A stretch of DNA of 64,000 nucleotides from Spirosoma panaciterrae DSM 21099 (GCF_000374025.1 NZ_KB893175.1:162328-226327); one strand, 5' to 3'. Shown: positions 27,468 through 37,689, numbered from the stretch's first letter. The notes: generated by a model from the letters alone, not told the origin. Numbers and translations: made by a program.

Positions 27468-30400
27468 ATGGCGGAAAGCATTGCGAATGTAAACCTGATT
27501 GCAGTTGATTTTAACCCGTTTGAGGGGCCTCAAATCGTGAGTCTGGCTCCGGCAACGGAACCACAGATCGAAATCTGGGCAGCCTGTAAACTCGGTGGTG
27601 ACGATGCCAGCCGCGCTTTCAACGAGTCAATTTCGTTGCGGTTTCATGGGTTGCTGGACCGGGTTGCTTTCGGAAAGGCCTGGCAGGCCCTGGTGCACCG
27701 TCATGAAGCACTACATTCTGCATTTAGTGCTGATGGGCGCCAGATTTGTATTTTCGATGAGTTATCGATCGACCTGGCCTATCTGGATTGTTCCGCCAAA
27801 TCAAAAATTGAACAGGAACAGGCCCTAACCGATTATGTTCAGCAGGATGCCCTCTATGTGTTCGACCTGCTGAACGGCCCATTGGTTAAGGGTTGCCTGA
27901 TCAAACTATCCGACACCGATTATCACTTTACCTTAACCGGACACCATATTGTATGTGATGGCTGGTCATTGGGGATTCTCCTGCAGGACTTAAGCGCGTT
28001 GTATTCAGCCTTTGCCCGGAATCGCACGCCCAATTTGCCCGAGGCTCCGGCCTATAGTCAGTATGCTGCTGAACAGCAGATATTTGAGCGAAGTGAGGGG
28101 TACCGGCAGGTTGAAAAATTCTGGCTCAATCAATACAGCAGTACGATTCCCGTTCTGGAATTACCGACCGACTTTGCGCGGCCAGCCCTGCGAACGTATG
28201 CCATTGCCCGACGCGACCATTTGCTGAACGATACCCTGGCCGGGACCGTAAAAAAAATGGGGGCTAAGGCTGGGGCCAGCTTTGTGACAACATTAATGGC
28301 CGCATTTGAGGTGTTTCTGCATCGGGTAACGGGCCAGGATGATATTGTCGTAGGCTTACCCACATCCGGGCAGTCGGCAACCGGCTACCTGGGATTGGTG
28401 GGGCATTGTGTCAATTTGCTGCCATTACGAAGCTTTCCCCGACCTGAACTGACGTTTCTGGAGTTTTTACAACAACGGAAGGAGGGTATACTCGACGCCT
28501 ACGAACACCAGCGACTGACGTTTGGCAGTCTGCTGAAGAAACTGCCGATTGCCCGCGATCCGTCTCGCGTACCTCTGGTTCCGGTCATTTTTAATGTTGA
28601 TATGGGTCTCGATAATGGAGTGGATTTTCATGGGCTCGATTATCAGTTTATCAGCAATCCGAGAGAGTTTGGGGCCGTCGATCTGTTTCTGAACATCAGC
28701 GATGCCGCAACGGGCAAATCGTCGTTAGTTTTTGAATGGTCGTATAATACGCACCTGTTCAAGGAAACGACCATCGACCGGATGATGGCTGAGTTTGAGC
28801 GGCTTCTGAAAGCTATCGTCGAAAATCCATACATTCAGATCGAGGATATTCTTCTGGCGGATAAGGACGATCAAAGTAAAAAACTGGCCGCCTGGAACGA
28901 TACTGCCGCAAACTATCCACATACGGTTTCGTTGCATTCGTTACTGGCAAAAACAGCCAGGGAATTTGCCGACAAACCAGCGCTGGTATTCACCAGAGAA
29001 ACAGAGCGGCAGACGTTTACGTATCGTGAACTGCATGAACGAGCTAACCAGATCGCACAGGCTATTCGGAAACAGGGTTTAGAGAATGCGGCTCATGGCA
29101 GCACCCCCATAGTGGGGGTTGTACTGGATCGTACACCCGATCTGGTCATAACGTTGCTGGCCGTTCTGAAAGCCGGAGCCGCTTACGTCCCGATCGACCC
29201 CGAGTATCCGCATGATCGGATTGCCTTTATGCTGGCCGACTCATCTGCTACCTTGCTGATTACGTCAAAAAAATACCATTCGGCCAGCCAGACTACGTAT
29301 CAGGTTTCCGGTCAGCCAGCCAGTCAAACAAAGGTCGTGTTGTTGGAAAGCCTGTTGGCCGAACTTGATCAATATCCGAAAGAGGCTCCGGCTGTTGACG
29401 TTACCGGAAACGATCTGGCCTACATCCTATATACTTCGGGTTCGACCGGCAAGCCCAAAGGGGTGCTTATTGAGCACCATAACCTGGTCAATCTGCTCTA
29501 TAGTATGATAAGCTGGCCGGGAATTACGAAGGATGATATACTGCTGGCCGTTACTACGGTTTCGTTCGATATTGCTGGCCTGGAATTGTATCTGCCGATT
29601 CTGGTGGGGGCAACGATGGTACTGGCCGATTCTGAAACGACAAAAGATGGCCGGGCACTGCTCGAAACGGTGTCGAACTTTGGAGTGAGTATCATTCAGG
29701 CGACCCCCATCACCTATAAAATGATGCTTGCGGCTGGCTGGGAGACTCGCTTGCCGTTGAAAATTCTGTGCTGTGGAGAACCTATGTCGAAAGACCTGGC
29801 CCAGAAATTAACCGCTCGTTGTGGCTCACTCTGGAATATGTACGGCCCAACCGAAACCACCATCTATTCGACCGGGAAGCAGATTCTGGCCAGCGACGAG
29901 ATCATTACGATTGGGCGACCCATTCAGAACACCCAGGTTTATATTCTGGACGAACACCTGAATCGGCTGCCCGAAGGAAGCGTTGGCGAAATTTATATTG
30001 CTGGCGATGGGGTGGCCCGCGGGTATTTGAACCGGTCTGAACTGACGCGGGAAAAATTTGTCGCTAACCCGTTCGATAGGGAGAAGAAAAGCACCATGTA
30101 CCGAACGGGCGATTTAGGTAAGTTTATGGCCAATGGGGAAATCCATTGCCTGGGGCGCATCGATCAGCAAGTGAAGGTGCGAGGGTATCGGATTGAACTG
30201 GGCGAAATCGAACATGCGTTGGTAACCCAGAAAGGCATAAGTGAAGCTGTGGTAGTGGCTCGGGAAGATCGGCCTGGCGACCAACGACTGATTGCTTATC
30301 TGGTGACGAATCCGCCGTTGGGCGAAGACGCATTCAGAAGCCAGATTCTGGTGTGGCGTAGGCAATTGCAGGAAAACCTGCCTTCGTACATGGTGCCGAC

Positions 30401-31565
30401 GGATTTTGTCAGCCTGACTCAATTACCTATTACGCCAAATGGTAAAATTGACAAAAATGCACTGCCTAAGCCCGTTTCTATGCAGGCGGTGGAACATAGA
30501 AAGCATACTGCCCCTTCTACCGACACCGAAAAGCTGATTGCGGTAATCTGGCAGGAAGCCCTGATGCTGGACCAGATTGATATCGATACAGACTTTTTTG
30601 AATTGGGTGGGCACTCGATGATTGCGGTGCAGGTGATGACCCAACTGGAAAAAGAAACCGGGAAGCGGCTCCCCTTATCCATTTTGCTGACCTACCCGAC
30701 GGTGCGAAAACTGGCGCAGCTTTTACAGGCCAACGATCAGCCAACTACCTGGAAGTCGCTGGTGCCCATTCGACCAGAAGGAAATAAAGTTCCCCTGTAT
30801 ATTATTCATGGAATTGGTTTGAATCTACTGAATTTCAGTAGTTTAATTAGTTATCTTGATCCACAGCAACCTATTTATGGGCTTCAGGCCAAGGGGCTGG
30901 ATGGAAAAGATGAGCCGCTCGATAACATGGAAGATATTGCAGCCTTTTATCTGAGCGAGGTTCTGGAACAAAATCCCAATGGCCCTTATGCTATTGCTGG
31001 CTATTCGTTTGGAGGGTACGTCGCTCTGGAGATGGCCCGGCAACTTAAAGCGATGGGAAAAGAGGTGAAAATGCTGGCAATGTTCGATACCAATGCGCAG
31101 GAATCCGATATGAACCGCTCAATGGGCGACTGGCTCATCCGCAAAGTACTCCGCCAGTTTCCGAAATTAATATGGTTTACCAGGTCGCTGATTCAGAAGC
31201 CTATTGAGACGCTCAGGTACCAGCAAGGATATGTTGAATGGAAAATTGATTCGTTGCTAAAGGCAATCGGTATGCGTCAGGAACCAGAACCGGAAGTGGG
31301 GCTGGAGTACCTGAATAAAATCATCGAGAAGCACGAGTACGCGTTTTCACATTATACCATGAAGCCCTACGACGGAATCATTGATCTTTTTAAAGCTCAG
31401 GTCCGCCTGTACTTTGTGGATGACAGTAAGTTTCTGGGCTGGAAAAAATATGCTAAGCAAGGCGTACGCGTGCATAGTGTGCCTGGCGATCATCAACTGA
31501 TGCTTTTGCCTCCAAATGATAAAGCCTTTGCCGAAGCACTACAGCGGGCGCTTGATACTGCATAA
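27468..31565 (+). CDS. NRPS terminal module: C-A-PCP-TE
   Basis: 1365 residues. Condensation domain (about 20-460) with HHIVCDG, catalytic second His at about 160; adenylation (about 490-1000) with TSGSTGKPKG near 655, YGPTE and NGKIDK; PCP with Ser1050 in LGGHSM; thioesterase (about 1100-1365) with Ser1180 in GYSFGG, Asp in MFDTN and His in GDHQLML. The specificity code read by alignment to GrsA is D-I-L-A-L-C-M-I-Y-K, loosely like published glycine-type codes (DILQLGxIWK), but this is weak. The domain set adds one amino acid to the aminated intermediate from the upstream protein and releases the product by hydrolysis or cyclisation. The protein split falls between the aminotransferase and the C domain. 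Confidence 0.95.
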   Translation: MAESIANVNLIAVDFNPFEGPQIVSLAPATEPQIEIWAACKLGGDDASRAFNESISLRFHGLLDRVAFGKAWQALVHRHEALHSAFSADGRQICIFDELSIDLAYLDCSAKSKIEQEQALTDYVQQDALYVFDLLNGPLVKGCLIKLSDTDYHFTLTGHHIVCDGWSLGILLQDLSALYSAFARNRTPNLPEAPAYSQYAAEQQIFERSEGYRQVEKFWLNQYSSTIPVLELPTDFARPALRTYAIARRDHLLNDTLAGTVKKMGAKAGASFVTTLMAAFEVFLHRVTGQDDIVVGLPTSGQSATGYLGLVGHCVNLLPLRSFPRPELTFLEFLQQRKEGILDAYEHQRLTFGSLLKKLPIARDPSRVPLVPVIFNVDMGLDNGVDFHGLDYQFISNPREFGAVDLFLNISDAATGKSSLVFEWSYNTHLFKETTIDRMMAEFERLLKAIVENPYIQIEDILLADKDDQSKKLAAWNDTAANYPHTVSLHSLLAKTAREFADKPALVFTRETERQTFTYRELHERANQIAQAIRKQGLENAAHGSTPIVGVVLDRTPDLVITLLAVLKAGAAYVPIDPEYPHDRIAFMLADSSATLLITSKKYHSASQTTYQVSGQPASQTKVVLLESLLAELDQYPKEAPAVDVTGNDLAYILYTSGSTGKPKGVLIEHHNLVNLLYSMISWPGITKDDILLAVTTVSFDIAGLELYLPILVGATMVLADSETTKDGRALLETVSNFGVSIIQATPITYKMMLAAGWETRLPLKILCCGEPMSKDLAQKLTARCGSLWNMYGPTETTIYSTGKQILASDEIITIGRPIQNTQVYILDEHLNRLPEGSVGEIYIAGDGVARGYLNRSELTREKFVANPFDREKKSTMYRTGDLGKFMANGEIHCLGRIDQQVKVRGYRIELGEIEHALVTQKGISEAVVVAREDRPGDQRLIAYLVTNPPLGEDAFRSQILVWRRQLQENLPSYMVPTDFVSLTQLPITPNGKIDKNALPKPVSMQAVEHRKHTAPSTDTEKLIAVIWQEALMLDQIDIDTDFFELGGHSMIAVQVMTQLEKETGKRLPLSILLTYPTVRKLAQLLQANDQPTTWKSLVPIRPEGNKVPLYIIHGIGLNLLNFSSLISYLDPQQPIYGLQAKGLDGKDEPLDNMEDIAAFYLSEVLEQNPNGPYAIAGYSFGGYVALEMARQLKAMGKEVKMLAMFDTNAQESDMNRSMGDWLIRKVLRQFPKLIWFTRSLIQKPIETLRYQQGYVEWKIDSLLKAIGMRQEPEPEVGLEYLNKIIEKHEYAFSHYTMKPYDGIIDLFKAQVRLYFVDDSKFLGWKKYAKQGVRVHSVPGDHQLMLLPPNDKAFAEALQRALDTA

Positions 31566-31587
31566 AAATACGCGTACAATTCTTGAT

Positions 31588-31627
31588 GAGCCTGCTTAAC
31601 CGTTTATGTTAACGGTTAAGCAGGCTC
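31588..31627. terminator. Perfect 17-bp hairpin between convergent genes
   Basis: A 17-bp perfect stem (GAGCCTGCTTAACCGTT and its complement) with loop TATGTT, 22 bp after the NRPS stop and touching the stop codon of the convergent glycosyltransferase gene. No T run follows, but the symmetric form suits a bidirectional terminator. Confidence 0.7.
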
Positions 31628-34202
31628 AATGGCTTCGTTTTACCAGGTCAGCCTGGTTTGGGTTAAGGATCAAACCCCGAACTTCAGGATAACGCTCAGT
31701 AATCATAGTCAGGGCATTTTGTAGCCATTCACGCTCCGTTATTCCTGAAGTATTCGTGCCACAATGCGTCACCAGAATAGGTTTTTGACGGATACTATAC
31801 GCAACGTGTAAACGAATCGTATTGTGCATCAACTGGTATAGAGCCGCAAAGGAATGGATCTGGTGGTCATCATTGGAAAGTGGCCTGTTGGTTATATTGA
31901 GCCCTACCCAGTCAATCGAATCGCCCCCCGGATAGTAGTCGACAACGGTGGATGGTAGAGAGGGGCACCACACCCAGGTAAGGTTGTTCAGTTGCAGTTG
32001 CCGACAAAACAGTACCAGGTATTGCCAGGCTTGCCTATACAGTTTAAGGGTTTTCTCCTGATGGGTTCCCCAAACGTGTGTAGTATCGTCAAATTCCGGC
32101 GCAAAACAAATAAGGAGGGGCTGCTTATCGCTTTTTAGTCGGTTGGTGAATGCCAGCAGTTGTGTATCGTACTTACCCTGGCAGATGGTACGTAAAAAGA
32201 TTTGCAAGGCTGTTTCAGAATTCTCTGAATACCCAGTGAGTGTGGGTTCCAGATAGATTAACGGTAACTGGCTGGACGGGAGCGACAGGTTGGGTGTGGG
32301 GAATAAAGCGTTGCCAGTAATCGACCAGGCCAGATGTTGGGGCACAATGACTTTGTCAGGTACGGGAACCGATTTATGTACATCGTTTTGGGCAGGCTCC
32401 AGCCCATAATAAAATGATTGGGTGGTTGCGTATCGGAGTTCGGACGGAAGTTTTGCTGTTTTCTTACGACTCGTGTAGGCTACCAATCCGGTTGTAGCAA
32501 TCAATAACAGGACAAATAACGGGATAGCTGAAAGCCGAAGCCAGCGATAAAGGCCGTACCGAAGGTGCCAGAAGGCAATTCGCAACGGCCAGAAAACGGG
32601 GCGCTGAAACGAAATTCGGGGAGCTATCCAGCTTTTCATCTGGGCCAGCCAAACCTCCTGGCCGATCATCACATTCAGTGATAGAATCGCAATGTTGAGC
32701 AGTCCGAAGCCAATCATGAGTTGGGAATAGATATTACTGACGGCAAATCGGCCATAATGGTAAATGCTATAGCCAATGGCGCTCAGTGTCAGAATAATCA
32801 TCAGCAAATTAGGTAGACACAGTATCAGATTATTCCGGGGCTGGTCGCGCTTGGGCGTAGGCAGATACGGTACTTCGATGCGAAAGAGGGTGTAGATCAA
32901 CCCTAATGTGTATACCCACCAGGTACCACTGCTTAAAATACCCCCAAAAATGTGGAATCCCGCTTCGTGTTTCTCAATCAGCCAGCGTTGCGAATACTGC
33001 CGGATAAGAAAAGCAGTGAGCAGTAGCGGAAGATAGGCCGTAGCAAACAACAGCAGGTCTACGTGAACCGGGAGTCGCATCGTCACCAGCGAAAGGATTG
33101 GGATCAGCAAATCCAGCAGTTGAACCACGCCCAGCAGGTAATATAAGGGCATGGTCAGGTAGTGAAGCCGCTGCCGCCACGACAACTGGCCAACAATTCG
33201 TGGGTAAGTCGTAACCAGAAGTTCAAAGGTTCCCCGTGCCCATTTGAGCTGTTGCTTAAAGTAAGCCGATAACGTGCTGGGTACCAGGCCATAGGAGAGC
33301 GGTATGGGGACATAGGCCGATTTCCAGCCTTTGGCGTGTAGAAGCATAGCGGTATGCATATCTTCTGAAAGGCCTGGGGCATGTCCACCGATGGAATCGA
33401 GAGCTTCCCTTCGGAACGTACAGTTTGCCCCAATGGCTTGTGCTGTGCCATAATTCCCCATGCAGGTCATCATGGGGCCATAAAACGTATAGGTTTGTTC
33501 GGCAGCCCCGTAGGCAACCAGACTTTCTTTATGGTTATAGTACCCCTGTACACATTGCACAAAGCCAATCGTTGGGTCCTCAAAATGGGGCAGTACATGA
33601 TTCAGAAAGTCTGGGGCCGGTACATGGTCGGGATCGATGACCAGACATATTTCGCCCGTAGCCTGCCGAAGTGCATTATTGATGTTGCCTGCCTTGGCGT
33701 CTTTTTTATCCGTACGCGTAATATGCCGTACGCCCATATCTGCACAAACCTGACGGAGATAAGGATCATTGGCTTCGTCGCACAGGTAAGTTGTATGCGG
33801 ATACGGCATTGCCTGAATGGCTCGCAGGGAGTTGATGACCATGTCGAGCGGTTCACCCGGGCAATAGGTCGTTAACACATCGACTTGCCAGGTGCGGGAG
33901 GAGGCAGGTGGTACGGCTGGTTTAACCTGCCAATAATGATACCATTCGTGGAGAAGCCGGAAGAGCTTGAAGAAAACCGATAGGGTTAGCATGGCAAACA
34001 GCCAGCTATAGCCCCGATTGCCGGGTTGTAGATACACGCCTAAAAAAGCCGCGATAAATAAAAGACCAGCGATAATCAGAATCCGAATGGGCTGTCTGTC
34101 GCTCTGTTTATAGACAAAGTTATAGTCAGCGTTCGGTGAACGGTGAAGATGAGTAAGCCAGTTCATATGGGTTAGATTCAAACTGCGCTTTACAAAACAC
34201 AT
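31626..34202 (-). CDS. Cellulose-synthase-like GT2 fused to a GH26-like domain
   Basis: 858 residues from the ATG at 34202; a second ATG at 34166 (MNWLTHLHRS) is equally possible. N-terminal part: two membrane helices, then a GT-A domain of BcsA type with CDEAND, DPDHVPAPDF, LSEDMHTA and QQLKWARG (the QxxRW variant), then several membrane helices to about residue 590. The C-terminal 250 residues look like a glycoside hydrolase TIM barrel: FAPEFDD occupies the place of the GH26 acid motif, and YYPGGDSIDWVGLN matches the GH26 pattern. Catalytic glutamates are not certain, so it may bind rather than cut. Convergent with the NRPS operon. Confidence 0.85.
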   Translation of the reverse strand: MCFVKRSLNLTHMNWLTHLHRSPNADYNFVYKQSDRQPIRILIIAGLLFIAAFLGVYLQPGNRGYSWLFAMLTLSVFFKLFRLLHEWYHYWQVKPAVPPASSRTWQVDVLTTYCPGEPLDMVINSLRAIQAMPYPHTTYLCDEANDPYLRQVCADMGVRHITRTDKKDAKAGNINNALRQATGEICLVIDPDHVPAPDFLNHVLPHFEDPTIGFVQCVQGYYNHKESLVAYGAAEQTYTFYGPMMTCMGNYGTAQAIGANCTFRREALDSIGGHAPGLSEDMHTAMLLHAKGWKSAYVPIPLSYGLVPSTLSAYFKQQLKWARGTFELLVTTYPRIVGQLSWRQRLHYLTMPLYYLLGVVQLLDLLIPILSLVTMRLPVHVDLLLFATAYLPLLLTAFLIRQYSQRWLIEKHEAGFHIFGGILSSGTWWVYTLGLIYTLFRIEVPYLPTPKRDQPRNNLILCLPNLLMIILTLSAIGYSIYHYGRFAVSNIYSQLMIGFGLLNIAILSLNVMIGQEVWLAQMKSWIAPRISFQRPVFWPLRIAFWHLRYGLYRWLRLSAIPLFVLLLIATTGLVAYTSRKKTAKLPSELRYATTQSFYYGLEPAQNDVHKSVPVPDKVIVPQHLAWSITGNALFPTPNLSLPSSQLPLIYLEPTLTGYSENSETALQIFLRTICQGKYDTQLLAFTNRLKSDKQPLLICFAPEFDDTTHVWGTHQEKTLKLYRQAWQYLVLFCRQLQLNNLTWVWCPSLPSTVVDYYPGGDSIDWVGLNITNRPLSNDDHQIHSFAALYQLMHNTIRLHVAYSIRQKPILVTHCGTNTSGITEREWLQNALTMITERYPEVRGLILNPNQADLVKRSH

Positions 34203-34331
34203 TTAGTCAACGATCTGGTTTTCAGTAAAATAATGGACCGTGATTATGTATTCGTATTACGTAATTCGTATCTTTTTTGACTTTAAAAAATATCCAGAGT
34301 CAAAATAGATGAAGGATAAATTTTAATAGTA

Positions 34332-35645
34332 ATGCGAACGGGTTTACTAGTATTCAATCTGCTGGTGGGCTATCTCATGTCCGGTTGCCCTAGTTCGACA
34401 GCGCCTAAAGATGAAAACTCATCGACGGTTAAACCGACAGCGATTCACTGGAATGGAAAATCGTATGAATTATTGCGGCATGGTCGGCCCTACTTTATTC
34501 AGGGAGCAGGCGGTAAGAGCCACTTTGAACGACTGAAAGCCTGCGGAGGGAATTCGATTCGAATCTGGGATGACCTCGATGCCGATCAGATTTTGGCGCA
34601 GGCACAACGACTGGACCTTACCGTACTGTTTGGCGTTTGGGTGGGGAAAGAAGCGGATGGTTTCGATTACCATGACCGACAGGCAGTAGACCGGCAATAC
34701 GAGCAGATTCGGAAAACGGTATTGAAATACCGCAACCATCCGGCTTTGCTGATGTGGTGCGTCGGAAATGAGTGGGCGCAGGATGCTACTAATTTCGGGG
34801 TTTTCGATGAGGTCAACCGCATTGCTGCTATGATACATGAACTGGATCCCGATCATCCGGTTACGACCGCCATTGCGCCCGATAGTGGTCGGGCTATTTG
34901 GCTCGTCAGCGAACGTTGCCCAGAAATTGACATCCTTTCGTTTAACGTTTACGGTACCATTTCGTCCGTAAATCAGTACCTGAAAGACGGGGGCTGGACA
35001 AAGCCCTACCTGATTTCAGAATTTGGAGCCAAAGGGTATTGGGAAGAGCCTCATACGCCCTGGGAAACCGCGATGGAACCTACCAGCCAGCAGAAATACG
35101 AATTTGTCCGCCAAACGTATCCGCAATACATCGGGTCCCGACCCCCTAATTGTTTAGGAGCCTACATGTTTTACTGGGGCAACAAGCAGGAGGATACCCA
35201 CACCTGGTTTAGCATGTTCGATGAGCAAGGGCGGGAAACCTCACTGGTCGGACTCATGCAGCAACTCTGGACGCAACGGCCACCGGAAAATCAGGCGCCG
35301 GTAATCCGGCAGATCCGTATTGATGGTGCCAGTACGATGCGGATACAATGGTCTGCTACAGAACGCATTCATCAGGCTCAGCTACTGGCAGAGGATCCTG
35401 ATCAGGACTCACTGGCCTACTATTGGGAAATTAAACCCGCTGCCCGACTAACTGCCGACTATATCGATACGCCAATACAGGCCGTAGATGGCCTGATTAC
35501 TCAAACGGGTGTTCATTCGATCCAGTTCGTGCTGCCTTCGAAACCGGGAGCCTATCGGTTATTCGGATTTGTGTATGACAATCATGGGCACGTAGCTACG
35601 GCCAATGTACCGTTTCGAGTAACGGTCGGGAAGTCCAATCCGTAA
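34332..35645 (+). CDS. GH2-like glycoside hydrolase lipoprotein
   Basis: 437 residues. Lipobox LMSGC with Cys19. The catalytic barrel (about 35-310) has the acid/base Glu in WCVGNEW and the nucleophile Glu in ISEFGAKG, the pattern of the C-terminal domain of family 2 enzymes; the two N-terminal beta-sandwich domains of classical GH2 are missing. The last 120 residues form a beta-rich domain with APVIRQIRIDG and DPDQDSLAYYWEI. Substrate unknown. It is divergent from the GT2/GH26 fusion and convergent with a flippase; a decayed copy of its 3' half is at 37690-38030. Confidence 0.85.
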   Translation: MRTGLLVFNLLVGYLMSGCPSSTAPKDENSSTVKPTAIHWNGKSYELLRHGRPYFIQGAGGKSHFERLKACGGNSIRIWDDLDADQILAQAQRLDLTVLFGVWVGKEADGFDYHDRQAVDRQYEQIRKTVLKYRNHPALLMWCVGNEWAQDATNFGVFDEVNRIAAMIHELDPDHPVTTAIAPDSGRAIWLVSERCPEIDILSFNVYGTISSVNQYLKDGGWTKPYLISEFGAKGYWEEPHTPWETAMEPTSQQKYEFVRQTYPQYIGSRPPNCLGAYMFYWGNKQEDTHTWFSMFDEQGRETSLVGLMQQLWTQRPPENQAPVIRQIRIDGASTMRIQWSATERIHQAQLLAEDPDQDSLAYYWEIKPAARLTADYIDTPIQAVDGLITQTGVHSIQFVLPSKPGAYRLFGFVYDNHGHVATANVPFRVTVGKSNP

Positions 35646-35698
35646 AGCTGGTCAGAATGATTCTGTCAACTTCGAATTTCCTCAACTAAAGCATCTCC

Positions 35699-37138
35699 TT
35701 ACAGTAGCCCCTGACTATAAGCTTTAATTTGATTGAGCGGAAGCTTATAAGCCAGTGTCAGAACAGCATAAATCGCACCACCAATTGCAATCTCTGCAAA
35801 GGCGTTGACAGGACCTGCGTACCCAACGAGCATTTTGTACAGGCTAATCATGCCAACCATGATCAGGCAGAAAATAACGGGTTTGGCAATGTTTTTTAAG
35901 AAGTCGCCCAAAAAGTCGCCAATCAGGTAGTTGACCATGCTAAAGTTGACGAGCATGTTCAGGAAAGTCGCCAGTAGAAAAGCCAGCGCAATACCGGTAA
36001 CGCCCCAGTAGGTTCCAAACAGATAAACTAAGGGGATCTTGACGATCAACGTACCCAGATTAAGGTAAAACAGCAGATTGGGCTTGCCTTGGCTAAAGGC
36101 TACCGTATACAGCGGATGGCTCAGGCAGATAAAACTACTGACGAAAACAAAAATCTGTATTAATTCGATGCTTTTCTCCCAGCCCGGTCCATAGAGCAGT
36201 GGAACCACCGTATCAGCCGTAATAAAAAAGCCAGCTAAAAGGGGGAAATTACAGTAACTAATAAAGTCTAAAATGAGCAGATAGGACTTTCTTAACTCTG
36301 CCTTGTTTTCTTTCATACGCGCCAGAATCGGATAGGCTACCTGCAAAATAATTGGGTTAAGCTTTATAATTGGAAATACACAGAGCTGGTAAGCAATGGT
36401 GTAATAGCCCAACATTTTAACACCGAGCATACCCCCTAGAAAAATATTATCAGCATTGGACTGAATATATCCTAGAAAGCCGTCGCCCATGTTGTAGATA
36501 CCAAACCGAAGATGTTCATTAATTTTATGAATATTGAAATACAGCTTTGGAACAAAAAACTGTATGCCGAAGGCGATCTGCAAAAGAGAGCGGGTAGCTT
36601 GCGAAACCAACGAACCGATAATTAATGATAACTCATGGTAGCCATTGTAAGCCAGCGTTATCGTGACAATTGCACTCAAAATGGAACCCGTAATGTCGAT
36701 GATGGCCACCGATTTAAACCGGAGTTCTTTTTCGAGCAGAAACATATAAATCTGCCCTACGTAGACGATTACGAAATAGTACGAGGCCAGGTTAAGTATC
36801 CTGGTCAGTTTCGGTTCGTTGTAGAATGCGCTGATGAATGGGCTACAAAAATGAATGGCAATGAAAATCACGAAACCTACCAGCAGATTCAGATAGTAAA
36901 TTGTGGATAAAACGTTGCGATCACTCTCCTGTTTATAGATAATAGAGTAGGCAAAGCCAAGGTTCGCAAAAACCTGAAAGAAGGCAATAGTCAGGTTACT
37001 TACACTGACGATGCCAAAATCGGAAGGGGCTAGTACGCGGGCCAGCACAGCGACCTGTACAAAGTGAAAGAGCGTTGAAATGGCTGTTGAGATACTAATC
37101 CATTTCCCTCCATTCATTGCCTTTTGGGTGTTACTCAT
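35699..37138 (-). CDS. Wzx-type polysaccharide flippase (copy 1)
   Basis: 479 residues with about 12-14 membrane helices, MOP/polysaccharide_synt superfamily: GGKWISISTAIST, RVLAPSDFGIVSVSN, ANLGFAYSIIYKQE and FISYCNFPLLAGFF are typical. Family members flip undecaprenyl-linked oligosaccharide units across the inner membrane. The protein is nearly identical in length and largely in sequence to the one at 38110, indicating a tandem duplication. Convergent with the GH2-like gene, gap 53 bp. Confidence 0.92.
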   Translation of the reverse strand: MSNTQKAMNGGKWISISTAISTLFHFVQVAVLARVLAPSDFGIVSVSNLTIAFFQVFANLGFAYSIIYKQESDRNVLSTIYYLNLLVGFVIFIAIHFCSPFISAFYNEPKLTRILNLASYYFVIVYVGQIYMFLLEKELRFKSVAIIDITGSILSAIVTITLAYNGYHELSLIIGSLVSQATRSLLQIAFGIQFFVPKLYFNIHKINEHLRFGIYNMGDGFLGYIQSNADNIFLGGMLGVKMLGYYTIAYQLCVFPIIKLNPIILQVAYPILARMKENKAELRKSYLLILDFISYCNFPLLAGFFITADTVVPLLYGPGWEKSIELIQIFVFVSSFICLSHPLYTVAFSQGKPNLLFYLNLGTLIVKIPLVYLFGTYWGVTGIALAFLLATFLNMLVNFSMVNYLIGDFLGDFLKNIAKPVIFCLIMVGMISLYKMLVGYAGPVNAFAEIAIGGAIYAVLTLAYKLPLNQIKAYSQGLL

Positions 37139-37689
37139 GGGGTAAATTGGCTTGCAAATGAATACTAGAGACGATGAATGATGTCAAGGGGTTCAGGGGA
37201 GCTTACATAAGCGTAGCTTGTTCAACCGCTGCGCCTGTGGTAGTCAATGCACTACTCGTTCGGCTCGCATATCAAGCAATAAGCGAGTTTGTAATTTCCT
37301 GACTTACTTTCCCGACTTCGGCAATTATGGCTTCAAATTGGTTTGATTGTCATGCCTGCAGTAATGCTTTCTATATAGCAAATTGTGTACCCAAATTATT
37401 ATACTTTAAAGAATAATTTGTATAAATAACCTACTGAAACGATAGCCTAATTTCCCTCCACTAGATCCGACAGATGTACTCTGACCAACCAGTTTATAGG
37501 AGAGAACTACGCTTGTAATGCGAAGGAAAACTGGCAAATCGACGTAAGATTTTGATTGGCCTCAACCTGAACAGTGGGTACTGGAACAGCACTAGCTGAG
37601 CCGTTAGTGCCGGTATGATTACCAGATTTTGGGAAGATTCTTACTGGGGTAATTTATTAGGAAGTCTGGTGCCCGGATTCATGCCCCAA
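37139..37689. other. Intergenic region upstream of flippase copy 1
   Basis: AT-rich, with no open frame of note and no recognisable element. It should contain the promoter of flippase copy 1, but no TAnnTTTG element was found. Confidence 0.4.

Noticed and set aside
33381..33875. Plus-strand open frame inside the GT2/GH26 fusion
   Set aside because: It is antisense to the conserved GT-A motifs and has no recognisable domain or start signal.
37139..37689. Possible 5' half of the decayed GH2-like copy
   Set aside because: No match to 34332-35010 of the intact gene was found by eye; only the 3' half is retained.
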